64,000 bases of DNA from Amphiduros pacificus (GCA_949316495.1 OX439009.1:39075943-39139942); one strand, 5' to 3'. Shown: positions 1-12,599, numbered from the stretch's first letter. Notes: generated from the letters alone by a model not told the origin. Made by a program: numbers and translations.

Positions 1-329
1 TTGACTTTTTACAGGGGAAAAATGCTCAAGTGTATCTATCAGATAGTACAGTTCTAGTATATATGACAAAACTATTTCTGTAATACAGGAGAAGTTATTA
101 CAGAAAAAGATCTATCCCTGATGCACTAGTGTACTATCAGACCTTAAAGTTCTAACTGATGTCTTTAGCTTATTGTTAATCACAGTGACGAGGTCATGGC
201 AAAGGCTCATAGAAGATACACTGTCATACTTATTTCGTATAAAGCTTTATAGAGAGTATTTAATATATACAACGTAGAATCATTTTAAATTCATTACACA
301 GTGAATCAGTCCTTGATTTTCATCTGAAC

Positions 330-554
330 TTAGGTTTTTATATCCATATAACATATTGGGGAATATAGCAGACCATAATTCTGAACGTTAGCAATGAGCA
401 TATTTCTTACAGTGTTATATTTATTACATCTCAGAAAGAAAAATTCTGCATCTTCCCTTTCAATACCACATGCACATAGATCTTCATTTAAACGTTTCTT
501 AAATAAATCATAATTCAAATTTACAAATTCTAATTTGCATAAATGTGACCTCAA
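330..554 (-). mobile_element. LINE 3' fragment (C-terminal Cys-rich tail of a reverse transcriptase polyprotein)
   Basis: The minus strand reads an open stretch of about 74 residues. It contains the pattern LCACGIEREDAEFFFLRC followed by NKYNTVRNML. This C-x-C-G...ED..FFL.C..Y..R pattern is typical of the zinc-knuckle-like tail after the reverse transcriptase or RNase H of many non-LTR retrotransposons. No catalytic domain is visible beside it, so it is a truncated fragment. The clade cannot be fixed from so short a piece. Confidence 0.55.
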
Positions 555-1067
555 GTTTGTTCTTTACATTTGGTAATGCAATACATTCATACTGTTTTAA
601 CAACTGCCGTTTAAAAGAAGTCTAAGCTGGAGCAAAATTGATTTCCACTTTGACCTCATTACAAGGTTTGATAAACAGAACATTAAATGTTCAGATGTCA
701 TATTATGAGTCTTGTAATACAATTTCAGTAATTAATTTATTTCAACGTCTAGTTTTCAGAGTGTTGCAAACAACCTCTTTGTACATAGATGCATGGCATG
801 TACTTTTCTTAGCTCCAATTACAAGATATGCATTATACAATTGCACTGCCTCAATCTTATCATTAATTATGTTTTTCTTCAGTAGGATACCATTAAGAAC
901 ATTAAATATTCGGGTGTCATATCATGAGTCATGCAATTGGTCTCTTGACAGTCAGTGGATTTTGCTCATATAGCCAAGAGATTAGGACTTTTAGGCCATT
1001 TTATCTATACTAAATAGCTTTTATTCACTGAATATGCTGGACAAATGTTTTGGTGGGGTACTTTGAT
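555..1067. other. No gene recognised; short internal duplication
   Basis: AT-rich sequence left of the FN3 array. Two segments about 230 bp apart (near 670-720 and 895-945) resemble each other around the shared words acattaaat and gtcatat.atgagtc, which suggests an old local duplication. No splice-bounded open frame with a recognisable product was found. Confidence 0.4.
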
Positions 1068-1170
1068 TGATTTTGATCTGTGTGTCATCAGCATAGATAT
1101 GGCAGCTTTTTCCATATTTTACAATGATGACAGTTGGAGATGGGATTTCAAACAAGATCAGAATTCTGTA
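1068..1170 (-). mobile_element. Antisense LINE reverse-transcriptase scrap carried in every array block
   Basis: On the minus strand one frame reads ILILFEISSP, then TVIIAKYGKSC, then HIYADDTQIK. The YADDTQ box is the catalytic motif of CR1/L2/jockey-like LINE reverse transcriptases, and the preceding residues fit the region just upstream of it. The same scrap recurs near 2710-2815, 4340-4435, 5955-6050, 7645-7740, 9290-9385 and 10935-11030, once per block. It must have been present before the block was amplified. It is far too short to be active. Confidence 0.75.
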
Positions 1171-1728
1171 AAACCTGTGTGTTCATACTCTCACACATTT
1201 ATTTATTTCAATTGGGTATGAATCTATGTACTGATTATAGTTATACCAATTACTGTGCATTCATTTTCCAGTCTAGTTAGAAGTATTTGATGATTAAAAG
1301 TATCATTTCATCCTGAAAGGTCTTGTAGGATTAGTACTTCTGTCTGATAATCATTTGACAAGGTCCTTCTCATTCATAGCTCTTCCTGAGTTTAGGAACT
1401 AATACAGAAATAAGCCTAGTCTAGAAAATCTGGACAAGGGATTAGGACTTTAGATGTGATGTTGTGTGAATAAGATAGTGTGGATCAAATTCTGAACATG
1501 TGTGATGTGCTTTGTTCAATACATAAAAATAACTGTGTAACTAGAACGAAATATAGTATAATATTTGCCCATAGTATGTGTATGTGTCATAAGACCATTA
1601 ACTTCATTATGTATGTGATCTACTTTGCCTGTATGTAAGTCGGGACAAACCTGTAATTTGTCAGTTGTCTGATGTGGTACATAGATCATAAATCCATCGT
1701 AAAGGATTACTGAATAACTTCTCACCAG

Positions 1729-2364
1729 GTCCAGTTCAACCACCTGGCCTGGCAACATTGGTGGTGCAGCCCTTTTCCACTTCGGCATTGGTTAGCTGGA
1801 CCCTGCCACCAGGTGAAGAGGACAATGTGGAGTCTTTCATCCTTGAATATGGGAAAGAAGGCACTGATATGTTCAGAATTAAAGAATTACACAATAATAT
1901 GATGAGGTCCTTCAACATTACAAACCTTGGTATGTGTTCATGACTTAAGAATAATTTCAATTGTGCATGAGTCCAAATATTAGCTAACAGAATGGTTTGC
2001 TCCAAGAGATATTGAAATACGATATGCTCATTAAATGCTCAATCATGTACACTATTTTCAGCCAAATATACATTCTGCCCAGCCAATGCCTACATTTCGC
2101 AAATTGAGATCTGTTCAAATAATAAATACTACACATGTTCAAGTATATTCTGAAATGTGTTAGACTGAACATATCCTTTTTAAATAATTAACCTTATCAT
2201 AATATTGATATAATGCTTTAAAAATATTTAACAATCATCTTTATCTTAAAGTGGTTCAATTGCAGAACCTTCAACAATGTATATCATAGGCTTGACTACA
2301 GTTAATGAGTTTGGAATCACCGGTCCAAAGAGCTATAACATTGTTTCCACCAATGCTGCACCAG
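1729..2364 (+). CDS. FN3 domain, array unit 1 (exons 1729-1929 and 2266-2364)
   Basis: Fibronectin type III domain, an extracellular beta-sandwich module of adhesion proteins and receptors. Exon A follows the acceptor ttctcaccag and ends before gtatgt. Exon B follows ttgcag and ends before gtaata. Both outer introns and the inner one are phase 1, so the pair is a symmetric 100-codon cassette. FN3 hallmarks are the B-strand ALVSWTLPPG with its conserved Trp, the SFNITNLEPSTMYIIGL stretch with the conserved Leu and Tyr, and VNEFG near the end. The domain has no cysteine. NIT is a possible N-glycosylation site. Unit 1 differs from the consensus of units 3-7 by one residue (Leu for Phe in the early GLAT segment). 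The upstream part of the gene lies outside or is unseen. Confidence 0.88.
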
Positions 2365-3374
2365 GTAATATTTACAATGAAATACAAGAAGTAAATGGTA
2401 AAGGCAACATTTATATAGGGATGATTCAAGACAATGTCTTCCCTTTAGCACTTAACAGTAAATGCCCAGTATTTGAACAGCCTATTTCTGAATCTCATGA
2501 CAAATGCTCCACCAATTCAGCATTTTGAGCATGTTATTCTAAATTATAGTTCACTCAATTAGAAAATGATCAGAAAATACCTCATGAACTAGTTCCATAG
2601 CCATACAGGTATATTCATTATTTTCATGGCTGATAGAAGTGAGCAGTCCAATCAATTTGGTAAGAATATTAGAACAATATGGTTCATGTGTCTTTGTGTC
2701 CCCATGACTGATCAAAATAGATTTTGATCTGTGTGTCATCAGCATAGATATGGCAGCTTTTTCCATATTTTACAATGAAGACAGTTGGAGATGAGATTTC
2801 AAACAAGATCAGAATTCTGTAAAACTTGTGTGTTCATACTCTCACACATTTATTTATTTCAATTAGGTATGAATCTATGCACTGATTATAGTTATACCAA
2901 TTACTGTGCATTCATTTTCCAGTCTAGTTAGAAGTATTTGATGATTAAAAGTATCATTTCATCCTGAAAGGTCCTGTAGGATTAGTACTTCTGTCTGATA
3001 ATCATTTGACAAGGTCCTTCTCATTCAGAGCTCTTCCTGAGTTTAGGAACTAATACAGAAATAAGTCTAGTCTAGAAAATCTGGACAAGGGATTAGGACA
3101 TTAGATGTTATTTTGTGTGAATAAGATAGTGTGGATCAAATTCTGAACATGTGTGATGTGCTTTGTTCATAAAAATAATTGTGTAACTAGAACGAAATAT
3201 AGTATAATTGTTGCCCATAGTATGTGTATGTGTCATAAGACCATTAACTTCATTATGTATGTGATCTACTTTGCCTGTATGTAAGTCGGGACAAACCTGT
3301 AATTTGTCAGTTGTCTGATGTGGTACATAGATCATAAATCCATCGTAAAGGATTACTGAATAACTTCTCACCAG

Positions 3375-3983
3375 GTCCAGTTCAACCACCTGGCCTGGCA
3401 ACATTTGTGGTGGAGCCCTTTTCCACTTTGGCATTGGTTAGCTGGACCCTGCCCCCGGGTGAAGAGGACAATGTGGAGTCTTTCATCCTTGAATATGGGA
3501 AAGAAGGCACTGATATGTTCAGAATTAAAGAATTACACAATAATATGATGAGGTCCTTCAACATTACAAACCTTGGTATGTGTTCATGACTTAAGAATAA
3601 TTTCAATTGTGCATGAGTCCAAATATTAGCTAACAGAATGGTTTGCTCCAAGAGATATTGAAATACGATATGCTCATTAAATGCTCAATCATGTACACTA
3701 ATTTCAGCTAAATATACATTCTGCCCAGCCAATGCCTACATTTCGTAAATTGAGATCTGTTCAAATAATAAATACTACACATGTTCAGGTATATTCTGAA
3801 ATGTATTAACCTTATCATAATATTGATATAATGCTTTAAAAAATATTTAACAATCATCTTTATCTTAAAGTGGTTCAATTGCAGAACCTTCAACAATGTA
3901 TATCATAGGCTTGACTACAGTTAATGAGTTTGGAATCACCGGTCCAAAGAGCTATAACATTGTTTCCACCAATGCTGCACCAG
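3375..3983 (+). CDS. FN3 domain, array unit 2 (exons 3375-3575 and 3885-3983)
   Basis: Splice sites and phases match unit 1. This is the most divergent intact copy in protein sequence, with two changes from the array consensus (FVVEPFSTLAL instead of FVVQPFSTSAL). It also carries a silent change giving cccccgggt where the others have ccaccaggt. Its A-B intron is the short form (exon B starts 310 nt after exon A ends). Confidence 0.88.
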
Positions 3984-4992
3984 GTAATATTTACAATGAA
4001 ATACAAAAAGTAAATGGTAAAGGCAACATTTATATAGGGATGATTCAAGACAATGTCTTCTCATGGCACTTAATAGTAAATGGTTGGTATTTGAACAACC
4101 TATTCCTGAGTCTCATGACATATGCTCCACCAATTCAGCATTTTGAGCATGTTATTCTAAATTATAGTTCACTCAATTAGAAAATGATCAGAAAATACCT
4201 CATGAACTAGTTCCATAGCCATACAGGTATATTCATTATTTTCATGGCTGATAAAAGTGAGCAGTCCAATCAATTTGGTAAGAATATTAGAACAATATGG
4301 TTCATGTGTCTTTGTGTCCCCATGACTGATCAACATAAATTTTGATCTGTGTGTCATCAGCATAGATATGGCAGCTTTTTCCATATTTTGCAATGATGAC
4401 AGTTGGAGATGAGATTTCAAACAAGATCAGAATTCTGTAAAACCTGTGTGTTCATACTCTCACACATTTATTTATTTCAATTAGGTATGAATCTATGCAC
4501 TGATTATAGTTATACCAATTACTGTGCATTCATTTTCCAGTCTAATTAGTAGTATTTGATGATTAAAAGTATCATTTCATCCTGAAAGGTCCTGTAGGAT
4601 TAGTACTTCTGTCTGATAATCATTTGACAAGGTCCTTCACATTCATAGCTCTTCTTGAGTTTAGGAACTAATACAGAAATAAGCCTAGTCTAGAAAATCT
4701 GGACAAGGGATTAGGACTTTAGATGTTATTTTGTGTGAATAAGATAGTGTGGATCAAATTCTGAACATGTGTGATGTGCTTTGTTCATAATAATAACTGT
4801 GTAACTAGAACGAAATATAGTATAATATTTGCCCATAGTATGTGTATGTGTTGTAAGACCATTAACTTTATTATGTATGTGATCTACTTTGCCTGTATGT
4901 AAGTCGGGACAAACCTGTAATTTGTCAGTTGTCTGATGTGGTACATAGATCATAAATCCATCGTAAAGGATTACTGAATAACTTCTCACCAG

Positions 4993-5601
4993 GTCCAGTT
5001 CAACCACCTGGCCTGGCAACATTTGTGGTGCAGCCCTTTTCCACTTCGGCATTGGTTAGCTGGACCCTGCCACCAGGTGAAGAGGACAATGTGGAGTCTT
5101 TCATCCTTGAATATGGGAAAGAAGGCACTGATATGTTCAGAATCAAAGAATTACACAATAATATGATGAGGTCCTTCAACATTACAAACCTTGGTATGTG
5201 TTCATGACTTAAGAATAATTTCAATTGTGCATGAGTCCAAATATTAGCTAACAGAATGGTTTGCTCCAAGAGATATTGAAATACGATATGCTCATTAAAT
5301 GCTCAATCATGTACACTAATTTCAGCTAAATATACATTCTGCCCAGCCAATGCCTACATTTCGTAAATTGAGATCTGTTCAAATAATAAATACTACACAT
5401 GTTCAGGTATATTCTGAAATGTATTAACCTTATCATAATATTGATATAATGCTTTAAAAAATATTTAACAATCATCTTTATCTTAAAGTGGTTCAATTGC
5501 AGAACCTTCAACAATGTATATCATAGGCTTGACTACAGTTAATGAGTTTGGAATCACCGGTCCAAAGAGCTATAACATTGTTTCCACCAATGCTGCACCA
5601 G
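4993..5601 (+). CDS. FN3 domain, array unit 3 (exons 4993-5193 and 5503-5601)
   Basis: Encodes the consensus 100-residue FN3 sequence of the array. It has the short A-B intron like unit 2, and the post-exon-B sequence of the type shared with units 2 and 7. Splice signals are intact. Confidence 0.88.
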
Positions 5602-6610
5602 GTAATATTTACAATGAAATACAAAAAGTAAATGGTAAAGGCAACATTTATATAGGGATGATTCAAGACAATGTCTTCTCATGGCACTTAATAGTAAATG
5701 GTTGGTATTTGAACAACCTATTCCTGAGTCTCATGACATATGCTCCACCAATTCAGCATTTTGAGCATGTTATTCTAAATTATAGTTCACTCAATTAGAA
5801 AATGATCAGAAAATACCTCATGAACTAGTTCCATAGCCATACAGGTATATTCATTATTTTCATGGCTGATAAAAGTGAGCAGTCCAATCAATTTGGTAAG
5901 AATATTAGAACAATATGGTTCATGTGTCTTTGTGTCCCCATGACTGATCAACATAAATTTTGATCTGTGTGTCATCAGCATAGATATGGCAGCTTTTTCC
6001 ATATTTTGCAATGATGACAGTTGGAGATGAGATTTCAAACAAGATCAGAATTCTGTAAAACCTGTGTGTTCATACTCTCACACATTTATTTATTTCAATT
6101 AGGTATGAATCTATGCACTGATTATAGTTATACCAATTACTGTGCATTCATTTTCCAGTCTAATTAGTAGTATTTGATGATTAAAAGTATCATTTCATCC
6201 TGAAAGGTCCTGTAGGATTAGTACTTCTGTCTGATAATCATTTGACAAGGTCCTTCACATTCATAGCTCTTCTTGAGTTTAGGAACTAATACAGAAATAA
6301 GCCTAGTCTAGAAAATCTGGACAAGGGATTAGGACTTTAGATGTTATTTTGTGTGAATAAGATAGTGTGGATCAAATTCTGAACATGTGTGATGTGCTTT
6401 GTTCATAATAATAACTGTGTAACTAGAACGAAATATAGTATAATATTTGCCCATAGTATGTGTATGTGTTGTAAGACCATTAACTTTATTATGTATGTGA
6501 TCTACTTTGCCTGTATGTAAGTCGGGACAAACCTGTAATTTGTCAGTTGTCTGATGTGGTACATAGATCATAAATCCATCGTAAAGGATTACTGAATAAC
6601 TTCTCACCAG

Positions 6611-7290
6611 GTCCAGTTCAACCACCTGGCCTGGCAACATTTGTGGTGCAGCCCTTTTCCACTTCGGCATTGGTTAGCTGGACCCTGCCACCAGGTGAAG
6701 AGGACAATGTGGAGTCTTTCATCCTTGAATATGGGAAAGAAGGCACTGATATGTTCAGAATCAAAGAATTACACAATAATATGATGAGGTCCTTCAACAT
6801 TACAAACCTTGGTATGTGTTCATGACTTAAGAATAATTTCAATTGTGCATGAGTCCAAATATTAGCTAACAGAATGGTTTGCTCCAAGAGATATTGAAAT
6901 ACGATATGCTCATTAAATGCTCAATCATGTACACTATTTTCAGCCAAATATACATTCTGCACAGCATGTTATTCTGAGCATGTTATTCTAAATTATAGTT
7001 TACTCAATGCCTACATTTAATTTCGCAAATTGAGATCTGTTCAAATAATAAATACTACACATGTTCAAGTATATTCTGAAATGTGTTAGACTGAACATAT
7101 CCTTTTTAAATAATTAACCTTATCATAATATTGATATAATGCTTTAAAAATATTCAACAATCATCTTTATCTTAAAGTGGTTCAATTGCAGAACCATCAA
7201 CAATGTATATCATAGGCTTGACTACAGTTAATGAGTTTGGAATCACCGGTCCAAAGAGCTATAACATTGTTTCCACCAATGCTGCACCAG
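6611..7290 (+). CDS. FN3 domain, array unit 4 (exons 6611-6811 and 7192-7290)
   Basis: Encodes the same 100 residues as unit 3. Its A-B intron is the longest in the array, because about 44 bp are added near 6960-7020. The added sequence contains the words catgttattc and aaattatag that normally lie after exon B, so it looks like a patch copied from another part of the block. Exon B uses the CCA codon for the first Pro, shared with units 5-7. Confidence 0.88.
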
Positions 7291-8300
7291 GTAATATTTA
7301 CAATGAAATACAAAAGGTAAATGGTAAAGGCAACATTTATATAGGGATGATTCAAGACAATGTCTTCCCTTTAGCACTTAACAGTAAATGCCCATTATTT
7401 GAACAGCCTATTTCTGAATCTCATGACAAATGCTCCACCAATTCAGCATTTTGAGCATGTTATTCTAAATTATAGTTCACTCAATTAGAAAATGATCAGA
7501 AAATACCTCATGAACTAGTTCCATAGCCATACAGGTATATTCATTATTTTCATGGCTGATAAAAGTGAGCAGTCCAATCAATTTGGTAAGAATATTAGAA
7601 CAATATGGTTCATGTGTCTTTGTGTCCCCATGACTGATCAAAATAAATTTTGATCTGTGTGTCATCAGCATAGATATGGCAGCTTTTTCCATATTTTGCA
7701 ATGATGACAGTTGGAGATGAGATTTCAAACAAGATCAGAATTCTGTAAAACCTGTGTGTTCATACTCTCACACATTTATTTATTTCAATTAGGTATGAAT
7801 CTATGCACTGATTATAGTTATACCAATTACTGTGCATTCATTTTCCAGTCTAATTAGTAGTATTTGATGATTAAAAGTATCATTTCATCCTGAAAGGTCC
7901 TGTAGGATTAGTACTTCTGTCTGATAATCATTTGACAAGGTCCTTCACATTCATAGCTCTTCTTGAGTTTAGGAACTAATACAGAAATAAGCCTAGTCTA
8001 GAAAATCTGGACAAGGGATTAGGACTTTAGATGTTATTTTGTGTGAATAAGATAGTGTGGATCAAATTCTGAAGATGTGTGATGTGCTTTGTTCATAATA
8101 ATAACTGTGTAACTAGAACGAAATATAGTATAATATTTGCCCATAGTATGTGTATGTGTTGTAAGACCATTAACTTTATTATGTATGTGATCTACTTTGC
8201 CTGTATGTAAGTCGGGACAAACCTGTAATTTGTCAGTTGTCTGATGTGGTACATAGATCATAAATCCATCGTAAAGGATTACTGAATAACTTCTCACCAG

Positions 8301-8936
8301 GTCCAGTTCAACCACCTGGCCTGGCAACATTTGTGGTGCAGCCCTTTTCCACTTCGGCATTGGTTAGCTGGACCCTGCCACCAGGTGAAGAGGACAATGT
8401 GGAGTCTTTCATCCTTGAATATGGGAAAGAAGGCACTGATATGTTCAGAATTAAAGAATTACACAATAATATGATGAGGTCCTTCAACATTACAAACCTT
8501 GGTATGTGTTCATGACTTAAGAATAATTTCAATTGTGCATGAGTCCAAATATTAGCTAACAGAATGGTTTGCTCCAAGAGATATTGAAATACGATATGCT
8601 CATTAAATGCTCAATCATGTACACTATTTTCAGCCAAATATACATTCTGCCCAGCCAATGCCTACATTTCGCAAATTGAGATCTGTTCAAATAATAAATA
8701 CTACACATGTTCAAGTATATTCTGAAATGTGTTAGACTGAACATATCCTTTTTAAATAATTAACCTTATCATAATATTGATATAATGCTTTAAAAATATT
8801 TAACAATCATCTTTATCTTAAAGTGGTTCAATTGCAGAACCATCAACAATGTATATCATAGGCTTGACTACAGTTAATGAGTTTGGAATCACCGGTCCAA
8901 AGAGCTATAACATTGTTTCCACCAATGCTGCACCAG
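8301..8936 (+). CDS. FN3 domain, array unit 5 (exons 8301-8501 and 8838-8936)
   Basis: Protein identical to units 3, 4, 6 and 7. It differs in exon A by a silent change (att for atc in the Arg-Ile-Lys segment). The sequence after exon B looks chimeric: it starts like units 1 and 4 and then turns into the type of units 2, 3 and 7, a mosaic shared with unit 6. Confidence 0.88.
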
Positions 8937-9946
8937 GTAATATTTACAATGAAATACAAAAGGTAAATGGTAAAGGCAACATTTATATAGGGATGATTCA
9001 AGACAATGTCTTCCCTTTAGCACTTAATAGTAAATGGTTGGTATTTGAACAGCCTATTTCTGAATCTCATGACAAATGCTCCACCAATTCAGCATTTTGA
9101 GCATGTTATTCTAAATTATAGTTCACTCAATTAGAAAATGATCAGAAAATACCTCATGAACTAGTTCCATAGCCATACAGGTATATTCATTATTTTCATG
9201 GCTGATAAAAGTGAGCAGTCCAATCAATTTGGTAAGAATATTAGAACAATATGGTTCATGTGTCTTTGTGTCCCCATGACTGATCAACATAAATTTTGAT
9301 CTGTGTGTCATCAGCATAGATATGGCAGCTTTTTCCATATTTTGCAATGATGACAGTTGGAGATGAGATTTCAAACAAGATCAGAATTCTGTAAAACCTG
9401 TGTGTTCATACTCTCACACATTTATTTATTTCAATTAGGTATGAATCTATGCACTGATTATAGTTATACCAATTACTGTGCATTCATTTTCCAGTCTAAT
9501 TAGTAGTATTTGATGATTAAAAGTATCATTTCATCCTGAAAGGTCCTGTAGGATTAGTACTTCTGTCTGATAATCATTTGACAAGGTCCTTCACATTCAT
9601 AGCTCTTCTTGAGTTTAGGAACTAATACAGAAATAAGCCTAGTCTAGAAAATCTGGACAAGGGATTAGGACTTTAGATGTTATTTTGTGTGAATAAGATA
9701 GTGTGGATCAAATTCTGAACATGTGTGATGTGCTTTGTTCATAATAATAACTGTGTAACTAGAACGAAATATAGTATAATATTTGCCCATAGTATGTGTA
9801 TGTGTTGTAAGACCATTAACTTTATTATGTATGTGATCTACTTTGCCTGTATGTAAGTCGGGACAAACCTGTAATTTGTCAGTTGTCTGATGTGGTACAT
9901 AGATCATAAATCCATCGTAAAGGATTACTGAATAACTTCTCACCAG

Positions 9947-10582
9947 GTCCAGTTCAACCACCTGGCCTGGCAACATTTGTGGTGCAGCCCTTTTCCACTT
10001 CGGCATTGGTTAGCTGGACCCTGCCACCAGGTGAAGAGGACAATGTGGAGTCTTTCATCCTTGAATATGGGAAAGAAGGCACTGATATGTTCAGAATCAA
10101 AGAATTACACAATAATATGATGAGGTCCTTCAACATTACAAACCTTGGTATGTGTTCATGACTTAAGAATAATTTCAATTGTGCATGAGTCCAAATATTA
10201 GCTAACAGAATGGTTTGCTCCAAGAGATATTGAAATACGATATGCTCATTAAATGCTCAATCATGTACACTATTTTCAGCCAAATATACATTCTGCCCAG
10301 CCAATGCCTACATTTCGCAAATTGAGATCTGTTCAAATAATAAATACTACACATGTTCAAGTATATTCTGAAATGTGTTAGACTGAACATATCGGTTTTA
10401 AATAATTAACCTTATCATAATATTGATATAATGCTTTAAAAATATTTAACAATCATCTTTATCTTAAAGTGGTTCAATTGCAGAACCATCAACAATGTAT
10501 ATCATAGGCTTGACTACAGTTAATGAGTTTGGAATCACCGGTCCAAAGAGCTATAACATTGTTTCCACCAATGCTGCACCAG
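9947..10582 (+). CDS. FN3 domain, array unit 6 (exons 9947-10147 and 10484-10582)
   Basis: Protein identical to units 3-5 and 7. Introns are nearly identical to those of unit 5 (same spacing of 1646 bp to the next block), apart from isolated substitutions such as atcggtttt for atccttttt near 10392. Splice signals are intact. Confidence 0.88.
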
Positions 10583-11592
10583 GTAATATTTACAATGAAA
10601 TACAAAAGGTAAATGGTAAAGGCAACATTTATATAGGGATGATTCAAGACAATGTCTTCCCTTTAGCACTTAATAGTAAATGGTTGGTATTTGAACAGCC
10701 TATTTCTGAATCTCATGACAAATGCTCCACCAATTCAGCATTTTGAGCATGTTATTCTAAATTATAGTTCACTCAATTAGAAAATGATCAGAAAATACCT
10801 CATGAACTAGTTCCATAGCCATACAGGTATATTCATTATTTTCATGGCTGATAAAAGTGAGCAGTCCAATCAATTTGGTAAGAATATTAGAACAATATGG
10901 TTCATGTGTCTTTGTGTCCCCATGACTGATCAACATAAATTTTGATCTGTGTGTCATCAGCATAGATATGGCAGCTTTTTCCATATTTTGCAATGATGAC
11001 AGTTGGAGATGAGATTTCAAACAAGATCAGAATTCTGTAAAACCTGTGTGTTCATACTCTCACACATTTATTTATTTCAATTAGGTATGAATCTATGCAC
11101 TGATTATAGTTATACCAATTACTGTGCATTCATTTTCCAGTCTAATTAGTAGTATTTGATGATTAAAAGTATCATTTCATCCTGAAAGGTCCTGTAGGAT
11201 TAGTACTTCTGTCTGATAATCATTTGACAAGGTCCTTCACATTCATAGCTCTTCTTGAGTTTAGGAACTAATACAGAAATAAGCCTAGTCTAGAAAATCT
11301 GGACAAGGGATTAGGACTTTAGATGTTATTTTGTGTGAATAAGATAGTGTGGATCAAATTCTGAACATGTGTGATGTGCTTTGTTCATAATAATAACTGT
11401 GTAACTAGAACGAAATATGGTATAATATTTGCCCATAGTATGTGTATGTGTTGTAAGACCATTAACTTTATTATGTATGTGATCTACTTTGCCTGTATGT
11501 AAGTCGGGACAAACCTGTAATTTGTCAGTTGTCTGATGTGGTACATAGATCATAAATCCATCGTAAAGGATTACTGAATAACTTCTCACCAG

Positions 11593-12228
11593 GTCCAGTT
11601 CAACCACCTGGCCTGGCAACATTTGTGGTGCAGCCCTTTTCCACTTCGGCATTGGTTAGCTGGACCCTGCCACCAGGTGAAGAGGACAATGTGGAGTCTT
11701 TCATCCTTGAATATGGGAAAGAAGGCACTGATATGTTCAGAATCAAAGAATTACACAATAATATGATGAGGTCCTTCAACATTACAAACCTTGGTATGTG
11801 TTCATGACTTAAGAATAATTTCAATTGTGCATGAGTCCAAATATTAGCTAACAGAATGGTTTGCTCCAAGAGATATTGAAATACGATATGCTCATTAAAT
11901 GCTCAATCATGTACACTATTTTCAGCCAAATATACATTCTGCCCAGCCAATGCCTACATTTCGCAAATTGAGATCTGTTCAAATAATAAATACTACACAT
12001 GTTCAAGTATATTCTGAAATGTGTTAGACTGAACATATCCTTTTTAAATAATTAACCTTATCATAATATTGATATAATGCTTTAAAAATATTCAACAATC
12101 ATCTTTATCTTAAAGTGGTTCAATTGCAGAACCATCAACAATGTATATCATAGGCTTGACTACAGTTAATGAGTTTGGAATCACCGGTCCAAAGAGCTAT
12201 AACATTGTTTCCACCAATGCTGCACCAG
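11593..12228 (+). CDS. FN3 domain, array unit 7 (exons 11593-11793 and 12130-12228)
   Basis: Last intact copy, with the same 100 residues as units 3-6. Its A-B intron is the long form, but the sequence after exon B is the type of units 2 and 3, so it is itself a recombinant block. About 230 bp downstream the block is cut off and joined to a decayed exon B copy. Confidence 0.88.
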
Positions 12229-12454
12229 GTAATATTTACAATGAAATACAAAAAGTAAATGGTAAAGACAACATTTATATAGGGATGATTCAAGACAATG
12301 TCTTCTCATGGCACTTAATAGTAAATGGTTGGTATTTGAACAACCTATTCCTGAGTCTCATGACATATGCTCCACCAATTCAGCATTTTGAGCATGTTAT
12401 TCTAAAATATGGTTCACTCAATTAGAAATTGATCACAAAATGCCTCATGAAATA

Positions 12455-12580
12455 GTTGACTACAGTTAATGAGTTTGGAATCACCAGTCCAAGTAACTAT
12501 AACATTGTGTCCACCTATGCTACATCAGGTAATATTTACAATGAAATCCAAAAAGTAATCAGTGAAGGCAACATTTATAC
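12455..12580 (+). pseudogene. Truncated, diverged eighth copy of FN3 exon B
   Basis: From about 12455 the sequence again reads LTTVNEFGITSPSNYNIV and so on, ending at a gtaata donor near 12529, followed by the same intron start as the other blocks. It lacks the first part of exon B and any acceptor, and has several substitutions where intact blocks have none. It is probably a relic of the original right edge of the array. It is unlikely to be spliced in. Confidence 0.8.
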
Positions 12581-12599
12581 TTCCAAGAAGTAAGTAGTA

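Larger units (their letters stand above)
1068..12580 (+). repeat. Tandem array of ~1.65-kb blocks, each carrying a complete two-exon FN3 domain
   Basis: The block recurs with exon starts at 1729, 3375, 4993, 6611, 8301, 9947 and 11593, giving spacings of 1646, 1618, 1618, 1690, 1646 and 1646 bp. A block holds FN3 exon A (201 nt), an intron of about 310-380 bp, FN3 exon B (99 nt), then about 1 kb of intron containing an antisense LINE fragment. Introns are as similar between blocks as exons, so the duplications are recent. Length differences come from an indel of about 28 bp inside the A-B intron (short form in blocks 2 and 3) and an extra 44 bp or so in block 4. The sequence just after exon B comes in distinct types shuffled among blocks, which points to unequal crossing-over or gene conversion. 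Left of 1068 and right of 12580 the similarity stops. Confidence 0.95.

Noticed and set aside
1516-12000. Minus-strand open frames that recur in each FN3 block
   Set aside because: They are antisense shadows of the FN3 exons and introns. They recur only because the block is duplicated, and they cross the plus-strand splice sites.
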